NCBI GenBank assembly: GCA_049671305.1
Contig: JBATUR010000120.1
Coordinates: 11,051 to 75,050 of the forward strand
Reading direction: 5' to 3'
Length of the DNA stretch: 64,000 nt
Source of the DNA: CADCTM01 sp049671305
GTDB taxonomy: Bacteria; Cyanobacteriota; Cyanobacteriia; Cyanobacteriales; Coleofasciculaceae
Below the pieces are notes generated by a model that ran no database searches, was not told the origin of the DNA, and saw only the letters and a program-made list of their open reading frames with translations. Both the position numbers and the translations under genes were made by a program. Below are positions 35,564-44,133 of the stretch, piece after piece; the first letter of the stretch is position 1; every line of letters starts with the position of its first letter.

Positions 35564-37258
35564 ATGTTAGGCAAGTTACTAGATCAGCGCTATCAAGTTA
35601 TCGAACCTCTCGGTATCGGAGGGTTTGGTCAAACTTATAAAGCCAGTGATACTCGTCGTCCTGGAAACCCTATTTGTGTTGTTAAACACCTCAAACCGGC
35701 AAGTTCTGACCCCAATTATTTGCAAACAGCTAGACGCTTATTTAATAGTGAAGCAGAAACTTTAGAACGGCTCGGAAGTTATGACCAAATACCGAGATTG
35801 TTAGCTTATTTTGAAGAAAATCAAGAATTTTATTTGGTACAACAATTCATTGTTGGTCATCTGCTAAATACGGAACTGCATCCTGGTCAGCATTGGACTG
35901 AAAACCAAGTTGTTGACCTATTAAAAGATGTTTTACAAATTCTTGCTTTTGTTCATAGTTATGGAGTAATTCACCGTGATCTTAAACCAGATAATTTAAT
36001 CAGACGCAATTCAGATGGTAAATTAGTTTTAATTGATTTTGGAGCTGTTAAACAAGTGAGGACAGTAACAGCAACTCCTGATTTAATTAATGCTACAGTT
36101 GCTGTTGGAACTCCCGGTTATATGTCAAGAGAACAGATATTAGGAAGACCACAACCTAGTAGTGATATTTATTCTCTTGGTATCATTGCAATTCAAGCTT
36201 TAACAGGTTTGCATCCTACTCAATTGCAGGAAGATGCAAAAACTAGAGAGCTTTCTTGGCAACAGCAGGTGCAAGTGAGTCCAGAATTAGCAGCTATCTT
36301 AAATAAGATGGTACGTTACGATTATCGGGAGCGTTACCAATCAGCAAATGAAGCACTAAATGCGCTCGCACTAAGCAATTCATCTGTTGCACCAACTATT
36401 TTACCCCAGACGCCCCGCTTACCAATCAACCAAAAAACATTACCCGCGCCGCCAGCCAGAGACAAGGCAGCTTCTGATAAATTTCCCTGGATTTTAGGCA
36501 CAATGATGGTTTTAGTGGTGGGAGTAGGATTTGCGATCGCTTATTGGCAATCCTCAACCAAATCACCGATTGCTAATCAAAGTCCTAACATTGAAGTTAC
36601 GCCGACACAAACCCCTACCAACTTAACGCCAAGCCCTGAAAATACGCCAACTCCTAAAAGTACAACTACACCTAATAACTCAACAAATGAGTTTGATCAA
36701 GTTGATTTTCCGCAAGCAAATTGTGGAGATTCCTTGCCGACTAATTCAGAAGGCACAATACAATTTTATCCTGTTTTTATTGATTTCAGCGATAACAATT
36801 TACAACAAGTTAAAGCAAACTTTTGCGGAGATGCTTATAGAACAACTCGCGAAGATACTAAGCAATTAGCTGTACAAGTCGCTTCCTTTACCAGTCGCAA
36901 TAAAGCGCAATTATTTCGTGATTTTATGGAGAGAAAACTTGGTAGTGGTGAGGTAGGACAACCGACAATAATTGAGCCAGATTCTAGCCCAACTCCTTCA
37001 CCGACTTCTAGCCCAGCAACTCCTTCACCTACTCCTAGCCCAACTAATCTTTTACCTAATAATTGTACGTTGATTGTTAATGATCCCCAATCACCCCTGA
37101 ATGTGCGATCGCTTCCTGACCTCAAAAGTGATGCTGTTGGCACATTAAATAATGGAACACCAGTTACTTTTGTTGCTGAAAAAGATGGCTGGATTCAAAT
37201 TAGTTCTCCCATACCAGGCTGGATTGCTAAAAACCGAACTCGCAGAGTTTGTAATTAA
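35564..37258 (+). CDS. Membrane Ser/Thr protein kinase with extracytoplasmic SH3b domain
   Basis: A 564-residue kinase. The Hanks domain occupies about 10-270: GIGGFG at 17-22, Lys41, HRD at 137-139, DFG at 158-160. One transmembrane helix spans about 308-328. Outside lie a Thr/Pro-rich linker, a SPOR-like segment (about 385-470), a second Ser/Pro-rich linker and a bacterial SH3 domain (about 500-560, LNVRSLPDLKSDAVGTLNNG, GWIQISSPIPGWI). This suggests a cell-wall-sensing kinase analogous to PASTA kinases. It follows the DnaJ-TPR gene by 23 bases. Confidence 0.92.
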   Translation: MLGKLLDQRYQVIEPLGIGGFGQTYKASDTRRPGNPICVVKHLKPASSDPNYLQTARRLFNSEAETLERLGSYDQIPRLLAYFEENQEFYLVQQFIVGHLLNTELHPGQHWTENQVVDLLKDVLQILAFVHSYGVIHRDLKPDNLIRRNSDGKLVLIDFGAVKQVRTVTATPDLINATVAVGTPGYMSREQILGRPQPSSDIYSLGIIAIQALTGLHPTQLQEDAKTRELSWQQQVQVSPELAAILNKMVRYDYRERYQSANEALNALALSNSSVAPTILPQTPRLPINQKTLPAPPARDKAASDKFPWILGTMMVLVVGVGFAIAYWQSSTKSPIANQSPNIEVTPTQTPTNLTPSPENTPTPKSTTTPNNSTNEFDQVDFPQANCGDSLPTNSEGTIQFYPVFIDFSDNNLQQVKANFCGDAYRTTREDTKQLAVQVASFTSRNKAQLFRDFMERKLGSGEVGQPTIIEPDSSPTPSPTSSPATPSPTPSPTNLLPNNCTLIVNDPQSPLNVRSLPDLKSDAVGTLNNGTPVTFVAEKDGWIQISSPIPGWIAKNRTRRVCN

Positions 37259-37332
37259 CTTAGCTAAAATTATCCTGATTGGCAGCAATTATTTAAGATA
37301 TTTAAAATACCAAATAGTAGCAGGTAACTTTG

Positions 37333-38049
37333 ATGAAACGATGGACAAAATTTATCACATTAATGGCATTAATGCTTTTCTTTATCGGATGCCAAAAAAT
37401 TACTGGGCACTCTCCAGCCAATAGTAGTACTCCTTTTACCCAAACAACACAATCAACTTCTTCATTAATAGCTAGAAATGTCGCTTCTCCACTTCCTCCT
37501 GATGCTAGATTAGTTGACATTCGCAAAGTTAATAATAAAATTGCCATAGATATGCGTTATGCAACAACTAATAACTTTTTGAAACAAAAACTTTATCCTG
37601 TATCACGATGTGTATTAAGGGGTGCAGCAGCTAGAAGACTTTCACAAGTGCAAGATGACTTATCAAGAAATGGCTTAGGATTGAAGGTTTATGATTGCTA
37701 TAGACCTCTATCTATACAAAAAAAATTGTGGGAAGTCATGCCAGATTCGCGCTTTGTTGCTAACCCGACAAGAGGTTCTCGACATAATCGCGGTGCGGCA
37801 GTTGATTTAACATTAATTGACCGCAATGGTAGAGAGTTAGAAATGCCAACAGGATTTGATAATTTTACAGAACGAGCTTATACAAATTACAGCGGTGGCA
37901 GCACTCAATCTCGCAACAATCGTCAAATACTGCAAAATGCCATGAAGAAGTACGGATTTATACCATTGTCAACAGAATGGTGGCATTTTGATGCGCCAGG
38001 ATGGGATAAGTTTTCGGTTCTTGATGTGTCGTTTGGGGAAATTCCTTAA
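37333..38049 (+). CDS. D-Ala-D-Ala dipeptidase-like lipoprotein (peptidase M15D)
   Basis: A 238-residue exported zinc peptidase. Signal peptide with lipobox FIGC near residue 19 indicates a lipoprotein. The VanX/DdpX-type motifs are present: SRHNRGAAVDLTL (His and Asp zinc ligands, seven residues apart) and TEWWHFD with catalytic Glu and zinc His. Predicted to cleave D-Ala-D-Ala dipeptide in the periplasm, more likely for peptidoglycan recycling than glycopeptide resistance because no vanHA-like genes are nearby. The ATG at 37333 is chosen over the TTG just before it. Confidence 0.88.
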   Translation: MKRWTKFITLMALMLFFIGCQKITGHSPANSSTPFTQTTQSTSSLIARNVASPLPPDARLVDIRKVNNKIAIDMRYATTNNFLKQKLYPVSRCVLRGAAARRLSQVQDDLSRNGLGLKVYDCYRPLSIQKKLWEVMPDSRFVANPTRGSRHNRGAAVDLTLIDRNGRELEMPTGFDNFTERAYTNYSGGSTQSRNNRQILQNAMKKYGFIPLSTEWWHFDAPGWDKFSVLDVSFGEIP

Positions 38050-38134
38050 TAAATAGAGTTGATCTCAGCATCTTATTAAGATTTGCTTACATACTCAAAA
38101 TTACTCGAAATGTTAGTGGTACAATCCTCAACCA

Positions 38135-38214
38135 TAGCTAGGGGTGCCTGTCTAAAACCAGGCTGAGATAGTCCCTTAGAACCTGAGACTGGTTAATACC
38201 AGCGGAGGGAAGCT
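38135..38214 (+). promoter_or_regulatory. TPP riboswitch (THI element)
   Basis: The conserved thi-box core is readable in order: GGGGTGCC, then CTGAGATA, then ACCTGA, then GGTTAATACCAGCGGAGGGA. Outer pairing strands AGCT lie at both ends. It sits 20 bases upstream of thiC, so binding of thiamine pyrophosphate should reduce thiC expression, probably by blocking translation because no terminator follows. Confidence 0.96.
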
Positions 38215-38234
38215 GTTAATGAGAGGACTTCAAG

Positions 38235-39608
38235 ATGCGGACTGAATGGATTGCCAAGCGACGTGGGCAGGCTAATGTATCTCAAATGCACTATGCTCGT
38301 CAGGGTGTGGTGACTGAAGAAATGCTCTATGTTGCAGGACGGGAAAACCTGCCACCTGAGTTAATTCGTGAGGAAGTGGCGCGGGGACGTATGATTATCC
38401 CGGCAAACATCAATCACCCCAATTTAGAACCAATGGCGATCGGCATTGCCTCAAGATGTAAGGTAAATGCCAATATTGGTGCTTCTCCCAACTCTTCCAA
38501 CATGGATGAAGAAGTTGATAAGCTGAAACTGGCGGTAAAGTACGGCGCTGATACTGTGATGGACTTGTCCACCGGTGGCGGCAATTTAGACGAAATTCGC
38601 ACGACAATTATTAAAGCTTCACCTGTACCAATTGGCACTGTGCCGGTGTATCAAGCACTAGAAAGCGTCCACGGCACAATTGAAAACTTAACTGCCGATG
38701 ACTTTCTTCATGTTATTGAGAAGCACGCTCAACAGGGTGTTGATTATCAAACTATCCACGCGGGAATTTTAATCGAACATTTGCCCTTAGTGCGCGATCG
38801 CCTCACAGGTATTGTCTCACGTGGCGGCGGCATTCTTGCTCGTTGGATGTTGCACCATCATAAGCAAAATCCCCTCTACACCCACTTTAACGACATCATC
38901 GAGATTTTCAAACGCTATGATGTCTCCTTCAGTTTAGGGGATTCCCTGCGCCCTGGTTGCCAGCACGATGCCTCAGATGCTGCACAACTTGCTGAACTCA
39001 AAACTCTAGGGCAACTAACTCGTAAAGCTTGGGAACATGATATCCAGGTGATGGTTGAAGGTCCAGGTCATGTGCCGATGGATCAAATTGAGTTTAATGT
39101 CAAGAAGCAGATGGAAGAGTGTTCAGAAGCGCCCTTCTATGTGCTGGGACCATTAGTTACAGATATTGCCCCCGGTTATGACCACATTACCTCAGCAATT
39201 GGGGCAGCGATGGCGGGATGGTATGGTACGGCGATGTTGTGTTATGTGACACCCAAAGAACACTTAGGTTTGCCGGATGCTGAAGACGTTCGTAATGGCT
39301 TGATTGCTTATAAGATAGCAGCTCATGCAGCGGATATTGCCCGTCATCGTCCCGGCGCACGCGATCGCGATGATGAACTTTCCCGTGCTCGTTATAATTT
39401 TGACTGGAACCGTCAGTTTGAATTATCCCTCGATCCAGAACGGGCAAAAGAATATCACGACGAAACACTGCCCGCCGACATCTATAAAACTGCTGAATTC
39501 TGCTCAATGTGCGGACCAAAATTCTGCCCAATGCAGACTAAGGTTGATGCCGATGCTTTGACAGAATTAGAGAAGTTTTTGGCAAAGGAAACTGTCAGCC
39601 CACGTTAA
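38235..39608 (+). CDS. thiC: Phosphomethylpyrimidine synthase
   Basis: A 457-residue radical SAM-type enzyme converting aminoimidazole ribotide into HMP phosphate, the pyrimidine half of thiamine. The C-terminal iron-sulfur motif CSMCGPKFCPM is intact. Core segments MDLSTGGGNLDEIR, MVEGPGHVPMDQIE and GPLVTDIAPGYDHITSAIG match the family. It has the shorter N-terminus usual in cyanobacteria. It is controlled by the TPP riboswitch immediately upstream. Confidence 0.98.
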   Translation: MRTEWIAKRRGQANVSQMHYARQGVVTEEMLYVAGRENLPPELIREEVARGRMIIPANINHPNLEPMAIGIASRCKVNANIGASPNSSNMDEEVDKLKLAVKYGADTVMDLSTGGGNLDEIRTTIIKASPVPIGTVPVYQALESVHGTIENLTADDFLHVIEKHAQQGVDYQTIHAGILIEHLPLVRDRLTGIVSRGGGILARWMLHHHKQNPLYTHFNDIIEIFKRYDVSFSLGDSLRPGCQHDASDAAQLAELKTLGQLTRKAWEHDIQVMVEGPGHVPMDQIEFNVKKQMEECSEAPFYVLGPLVTDIAPGYDHITSAIGAAMAGWYGTAMLCYVTPKEHLGLPDAEDVRNGLIAYKIAAHAADIARHRPGARDRDDELSRARYNFDWNRQFELSLDPERAKEYHDETLPADIYKTAEFCSMCGPKFCPMQTKVDADALTELEKFLAKETVSPR

Positions 39609-39727
39609 AAATCTCGTAAGGGAAATCGAACCGTGGTATTGGTATCAAGTTAAGCTTGAAATCCTTGTCACAAGACTCTTTTCTCTTAGCCCCCATCTGA
39701 GAAAAGAATTTTTCCTTTTCTTTCTTG

Positions 39728-39856
39728 TCTTACTCCCCTCTCCCCTTGTGGGAGAGGGGCTGGGGGAGAGGGGTAGTACCCCTACTATTATTGATACCTA
39801 ATCTTACTCCCCTCTCCCCTTGTGGGAGAGGGGAACTACCCCTACTATTATTGATG
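39728..39856. repeat. Two-copy direct repeat with internal hairpins
   Basis: A 32-base unit, starting TCTTACTCCCCTCTCCCC, occurs identically at 39728-39759 and 39802-39833, and each copy is followed by CCCCTACTATTATTGAT. Each unit contains the palindrome CCCCTCTCCC-cttgt-GGGAGAGGGG. The first copy has an additional GC-rich piece (CTGGGGGAGAGGGG). The second copy supplies the stop codon of the aminotransferase gene. The hairpins lie between convergent genes and may serve as terminators. This G/C-rich repeat resembles dispersed repeats of cyanobacteria. Confidence 0.85.
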
Positions 39857-40708
39857 CATAATTTCGCGAAACTCCTGCAAAAAATGCCGAAATAAAGGAT
39901 GATTTGACGAATCATATTGATGGGGATCAATGGTTATTATCGGCTTTAATTCCATCATCGTTGCTGCAACAAAAGCACCATCAAAATTAGCTAATTCATC
40001 AGGGAAAATATCACGTTCAATTACTTCAATTTTGCTAGACTCAGCAATCTCTAACACTGTCTGACGAGTAATACCAGGAAAAATATTTGGTGTTAGCTTT
40101 GGGGTTACGACTTGATCTTGTTGCAAAAGAAAAAGATTTGCTGCTGTTGCTTCCGTAATTCTGCCTTCTTGGTCTAACATAATTGCATCATCAAAGCCTG
40201 CTAATTGGGCAGCACGACGACTTAAATAACTGTTGACATAAACGCCACAAATCTTCCAAACAACAGGGATAGCACGTCCAGAAACCCTCTCATAGCTTGA
40301 GATATGGCATTTTAGCTTCTTGTCTACATCTCGCGGACTTGTCACGGCTAAGATGGTAACATCAACTGGCATTTGCTCCCGAAAAACTAGCTCTGGTTCT
40401 TTTCTGTAAACTATCGGTCTGATATAATAATTAGTAGGAGAAAGTTCCGCTAGTAGGGATTTAAGTCCTAATTTTAAGTCTTCGTTTGACCAAGAAAATC
40501 CTAATCCCATCTGTAGTGCACTATGACGCAGACGGTTAAGATGGTCGTCTAAACGATGGATGTAATAGTGATCATTCCAATACGCCATTATGCCATCAAA
40601 TACGCCGATGCCTAGATGTAGAGAATGGCTAGCGATGGATGGGTTAGCTTGTTCACGTTCGACGATTTTACCATTATGCCAAACAATTGGCGTCGCTTCA
40701 AAACTCAT
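39848..40708 (-). CDS. Class IV aminotransferase (branched-chain type)
   Basis: A 286-residue PLP enzyme of fold type IV. HSLHLGIGVFDGIMAYWND near the N-terminus, NSYLSRRAAQLAGFDDAIML with the following GRITEATAANLFLL, and PNIFPGITRQTVLEIA match branched-chain aminotransferases. 4-amino-4-deoxychorismate lyase and D-amino acid transaminase share these motifs, but the length and EATAANLF favour a BCAT-like enzyme. The start at ATG 40708 (MSFEATPIVWHNGK) is preferred over 40762. The last codons lie within the downstream direct repeat. Confidence 0.85.
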   Translation of the reverse strand: MSFEATPIVWHNGKIVEREQANPSIASHSLHLGIGVFDGIMAYWNDHYYIHRLDDHLNRLRHSALQMGLGFSWSNEDLKLGLKSLLAELSPTNYYIRPIVYRKEPELVFREQMPVDVTILAVTSPRDVDKKLKCHISSYERVSGRAIPVVWKICGVYVNSYLSRRAAQLAGFDDAIMLDQEGRITEATAANLFLLQQDQVVTPKLTPNIFPGITRQTVLEIAESSKIEVIERDIFPDELANFDGAFVAATMMELKPIITIDPHQYDSSNHPLFRHFLQEFREIMHQ

Positions 40709-41101
40709 TAAATGATCATTGAATAAAGCACAACTAATCCTAAAAGAAAAATTGAGCGGCAAAACTTAAATTTCTTAACTTTTTCTGGCAATAATATCTT
40801 TGGATAGAGGAAAAGCCAGGAAGAAAGTCATAATATTTAAGCTTTCGGGTGTACTGAGCAACCGTATGTTTGCTATTTCTCAAAATTTAGGAGGATATAT
40901 TTGCTTTAACGATTTAGGAATTTTGTGTGCATGATATTGACGATTTATAATGAGTCGTCAAGTAAGCTCTTGAACTGCTTAAGTTGAAATCAAAAAAAGT
41001 TAGGTTGAGCTAGCTTTAATTTCTGTTAAGAATTTTGTATAACAACACACTTATTTTCATAAATGTAAAATTATTTCTCACAAAATTCATAAAAATTAAA
41101 A
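40709..41101. other. Intergenic region, no gene seen
   Basis: AT-rich sequence between two minus-strand genes. It should include the aminotransferase promoter. I see no RNA gene, repeat or conserved reading frame. Confidence 0.3.
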
Positions 41102-41317
41102 TTAGTAGACTAATGTTATTAGTCCTCTACGAATCGAATAAAACAGACGATTAATCGAGTCTTTTTCTTCATTTGTCAAATTATTATTTAAGATAGCACT
41201 CCGCAATCGATAACGATGATCTATTGTCATCTCACCTTTTTGAATTATTTCAGCAAATAACTCAAGTAAGGCGCTGGGTAAGGTGCAAGTTTGTCCAGAG
41301 GTTGCGGTTTTTAGCAT
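41102..41317 (-). CDS. Small conserved hypothetical protein
   Basis: A 71-residue helical protein. It contains LLELFAEIIQKGEMTIDHRYRL and ends with DSINRLFYSIRRGLITLVY. This helix-turn-helix-like pattern (an AEI...G.ltl..R..L block followed by IdRLlYavRRG) recurs in many small cyanobacterial hypotheticals. Function unknown; regulatory or adaptor roles are only guesses. It stands alone, with more than 300 bases of non-coding DNA on both sides. Confidence 0.72.
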   Translation of the reverse strand: MLKTATSGQTCTLPSALLELFAEIIQKGEMTIDHRYRLRSAILNNNLTNEEKDSINRLFYSIRRGLITLVY

Positions 41318-41755
41318 AGTGAGATTGATTAAACATCCCTAAATTATTGACCAAAAATTGCCTTTAATTGACTCAGAAGCCTGAATATGAGTGCTATGGA
41401 GGCTACTACTAGAGATATACCACTGACCTCGATTAGTCTATCACGTAGAAAAGCTGTGTAGATGGAATCATACATTGGTCTTTACAATTGACTTTGTAGA
41501 TTCTGCTACAAAATCTCTTTTGCTTGATAGAAATGACAGCAGAAGACATAGGCAATTGGCAAAACATCAACTTTAATTTTGATAGAAATTATATCTACAG
41601 GCAGACTAGAGCAAAAATATAATCATTTCTGACGATAGAGTTTTGAAAAAGCTTATTGAAAGACGATTATGTTTAAGGTTAGCTTCACAATTTTCGTGAA
41701 ACATTAAAATCCTCTTTTAAGTTAGTCACTTATTTATCTTTATTTCAATAACGTC
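41318..41755. other. Divergent intergenic region, no gene seen
   Basis: About 440 bases between divergent genes. No stretch longer than a few dozen codons, no hairpin and no RNA gene recognised. Confidence 0.3.
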
Positions 41756-42388
41756 ATGTTTAGTTTTTTTAATCCAGATGTACCGATGTTATGCCGCAAG
41801 CAAGCAGTGTTTGAGATGCCTGATCTTCCAGGACTATGGCGCTGTCACTTGCAGATCGGAAACTTTACAGTTTTATCAACCTTTTATACTCGACTCGATC
41901 AAGCTTGTATTATTTGGGGTGCAATATCTTTAGTAATTTTTGGAACAGCTCAATTTTTCCCCATTAGTTGGATAACTCAAGCTGTTTGGTGGTCAGTACT
42001 ATCTTTAATTGGTACATTTGTGATGATAATTTTGACACCATCTTGGCTTAAAGATGAAGGGTTAGCCTGGATTTTAGAAAGTTGGATAATTTTGATGATC
42101 TTGGGTTTGGTTATTACAGATTTAAGTATTTTCTTAAGTTGGGGAAGCGTATTAACCTATCTTTGTCATTTATGGTTAGGATTGGTTGGGCTGGGTTATA
42201 TATTGACAGGATTAGGAATGCGATCGCGTACTCTCATGATCATCGGCGCGGTTCACCTGCTGGGGATCGCCCTGTTGCCTTACTTTGCAGCTTGGCAGTT
42301 TCTGGCTACAGGTATGATCATGGGCTTCAGTGTTTTCGTCTTGGCTGAGTTTCAGTGGGACTCTTTTGGCACTTGTGGTGGTAATTAG
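41756..42388 (+). CDS. Multi-pass membrane protein of unknown function
   Basis: A 210-residue protein. About 45 N-terminal residues are cytoplasmic-like (MFSFFNPDVPMLCRKQAVFEM). About six hydrophobic helices follow between residues 48 and 205, for example ACIIWGAISLVIFGTAQFF and SWIILMILGLVITDLSIFL. No transporter, kinase or enzyme motif is visible. Good coding character and HIP1 content like its neighbours suggest a native gene. It is followed after 138 bases by the pilin-like gene on the same strand. Confidence 0.7.
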   Translation: MFSFFNPDVPMLCRKQAVFEMPDLPGLWRCHLQIGNFTVLSTFYTRLDQACIIWGAISLVIFGTAQFFPISWITQAVWWSVLSLIGTFVMIILTPSWLKDEGLAWILESWIILMILGLVITDLSIFLSWGSVLTYLCHLWLGLVGLGYILTGLGMRSRTLMIIGAVHLLGIALLPYFAAWQFLATGMIMGFSVFVLAEFQWDSFGTCGGN

Positions 42389-42525
42389 TGCTGAGTAATT
42401 CTTAATATTTAAGGATTGGCAGTCCATAGATTAATATTTAAACGAGGAAGGCGATTTGTTTGTCGCAGTTATAGAAAAAAGGCGTCCGCTTAATTGTTAT
42501 CCTGAAAAAAAATCCTTTAACTTTT

Positions 42526-43452
42526 ATGAGTCGGACTTGCTTTAACCGTCTAGGAATACCCACTGTCTCTGTGTGGCTAACTACTATAATCATGCTCAGT
42601 GCGATCGGGCAAAATATCGTTATTGCTCAACCCTCCACAACGCCTGATAATTCTTCCTCACCACCTGAAGTCTTGGCGCCAGAAGCTAAATTAAGAGGAC
42701 AGTGGCAGGCAAAAAATCCTCTATCATGGAAAGTCCTGACTTTTACTTTTGCGCCAGAAGGTAAGTTATTGATTCAGCTTCCCAGCACTTCCGAAAAGCC
42801 TACTGCACAAGAATTTGGCTATCGTATCAAAGCAACTTCTCAACCAATGCAACTAGATATTCTCTTTCCTGGCACAGATCAAGTAGTTAAAACGATTTTT
42901 GAGTTTACGCCGACGGGGGAAATGCGTTTGCAAGTGGCGGGGACAAACCCTGGAGATCCCAGACCAACGGCATTTCGTGCGGATGCAACTTTATTGCAAA
43001 AGGTATCTGAGGTAACAACTTTGCCGCCCAATGTGGAAGTTCAGACGATGCAAATGCAACTGCTTCAAGCACAACAAAGGGAAGGTAAAATAATTCTTGG
43101 GTCGATGAATCGTGCTCAACAAGCTTATTATTTGGAAAACAAAAAATTTGCAACAACTATTTCTGAACTTGGTCTAGGTATCAAGCCAGAAACTGATAGT
43201 TATCGCTACCAAATTATTTCTCAGAAAGACTCGACTGGAAGTGTGATGATGACGGCAACGGCAAAACGTTCAGAATTTAGAAGCTATACAAGCGCGGTTT
43301 TTGTGGTAAAAGATAAAAATCAACAATTGCCAATTGCCGGAATTTGTGAAACAGATAAACCCTCAACAACGCCGCCTGCAATGCCGCAAGCACAGAGTAA
43401 TACTCAGGCAACTATTGAATGTCCCGCAGGTTCTAATCAAGTTGGGCGCTAA
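42526..43452 (+). CDS. Secreted protein with type IV pilin-like C-terminal domain
   Basis: A 308-residue exported protein. It has an ordinary signal peptide (about 14-36, ending VIAQP), not a prepilin leader. A first domain (about 50-165) contains LRGQWQAKNPLSWKVLTFTF and has a lipocalin-like look. The second (about 185-290) has GSMNRAQQAYYLENKKFATT and later YRYQII, typical of the globular part of cyanobacterial major pilins, including a Cys near 273. Missing the pilin N-terminal helix, it cannot polymerise normally. purN starts 6 bases after the stop. Confidence 0.72.
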   Translation: MSRTCFNRLGIPTVSVWLTTIIMLSAIGQNIVIAQPSTTPDNSSSPPEVLAPEAKLRGQWQAKNPLSWKVLTFTFAPEGKLLIQLPSTSEKPTAQEFGYRIKATSQPMQLDILFPGTDQVVKTIFEFTPTGEMRLQVAGTNPGDPRPTAFRADATLLQKVSEVTTLPPNVEVQTMQMQLLQAQQREGKIILGSMNRAQQAYYLENKKFATTISELGLGIKPETDSYRYQIISQKDSTGSVMMTATAKRSEFRSYTSAVFVVKDKNQQLPIAGICETDKPSTTPPAMPQAQSNTQATIECPAGSNQVGR

Positions 43453-43458
43453 GGTGGC

Positions 43459-44100
43459 ATGATTTCTAATTTTCCAGAAATTGAGACGGCTAGTTTAGTT
43501 TCGCCGCTAGTTGTGCGCCAAGCAGGTGAATGCTTGAAATTAGGAATAATGGCATCAGGAAGTGGCAGTAATTTTGAGGCGGTGGCAGAAGCGATCGCAT
43601 CTGAGCAACTTAATGCCCGAATCCAAGTTTTAATCTACAACAATCCCGGTATCAAAGCTGCCTTCAGAGCCGAAAAACGGGGCGTCCCGACTGTATTACA
43701 CAATCATCGTCATTACAAACGCGATGCATTAGATGCTGAAATTGTCAAGACTTTGCAAGAATATCAGGTAGATTATGTCGTGATGGCAGGTTGGATGCGA
43801 CTGGTAACACCGGTGTTAATTGAAGCTTTTAGCGATCGCATTGTCAACATTCATCCCAGTTTATTACCTAGTTTTAAAGGAGTGCGGGCAGTCGAACAAG
43901 CCCTAGCTGCGGGGGTAAAAATTGCTGGTTGCACTGTCCATTTAGTACGCCTAGAAGTAGACAGCGGTCCAATTTTAGTACAAGCTGCAGTGCCGGTATT
44001 AGCTGATGATACTGCAGAAACTCTCCACGCCAGAATTCAAGTACAAGAACATCGCATTTTGCCCCTAGCGCTGGCACAACTTGCCGCAAGAATTCAATAA
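43459..44100 (+). CDS. purN: Phosphoribosylglycinamide formyltransferase
   Basis: A 213-residue enzyme transferring a formyl group from 10-formyl-THF to GAR in purine synthesis. Substrate loop MASGSGSNFEAVAEAI, catalytic IVNIHPSLLPSFKG (Asn-Ile-His) and the Asp in VDSGPILVQAAVPV are all present. The N-terminus is about 25 residues longer than in E. coli PurN. The gene starts 6 bases after the pilin-like gene and faces the convergent kinase gene 33 bases downstream. Confidence 0.95.
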   Translation: MISNFPEIETASLVSPLVVRQAGECLKLGIMASGSGSNFEAVAEAIASEQLNARIQVLIYNNPGIKAAFRAEKRGVPTVLHNHRHYKRDALDAEIVKTLQEYQVDYVVMAGWMRLVTPVLIEAFSDRIVNIHPSLLPSFKGVRAVEQALAAGVKIAGCTVHLVRLEVDSGPILVQAAVPVLADDTAETLHARIQVQEHRILPLALAQLAARIQ

Positions 44101-44133
44101 GCAAATTGTCTGGCATCGAGGGCATTATTTAGA

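Noticed and set aside
37333..38049. Vancomycin-resistance role for the VanX-like protein
   Set aside because: No vanH, vanA or vanS/R-like genes nearby; exported lipoprotein form suggests peptidoglycan recycling.
39728..39856. CRISPR array
   Set aside because: Only two repeat copies, with palindromic GC-rich units and no spacer set or cas genes.
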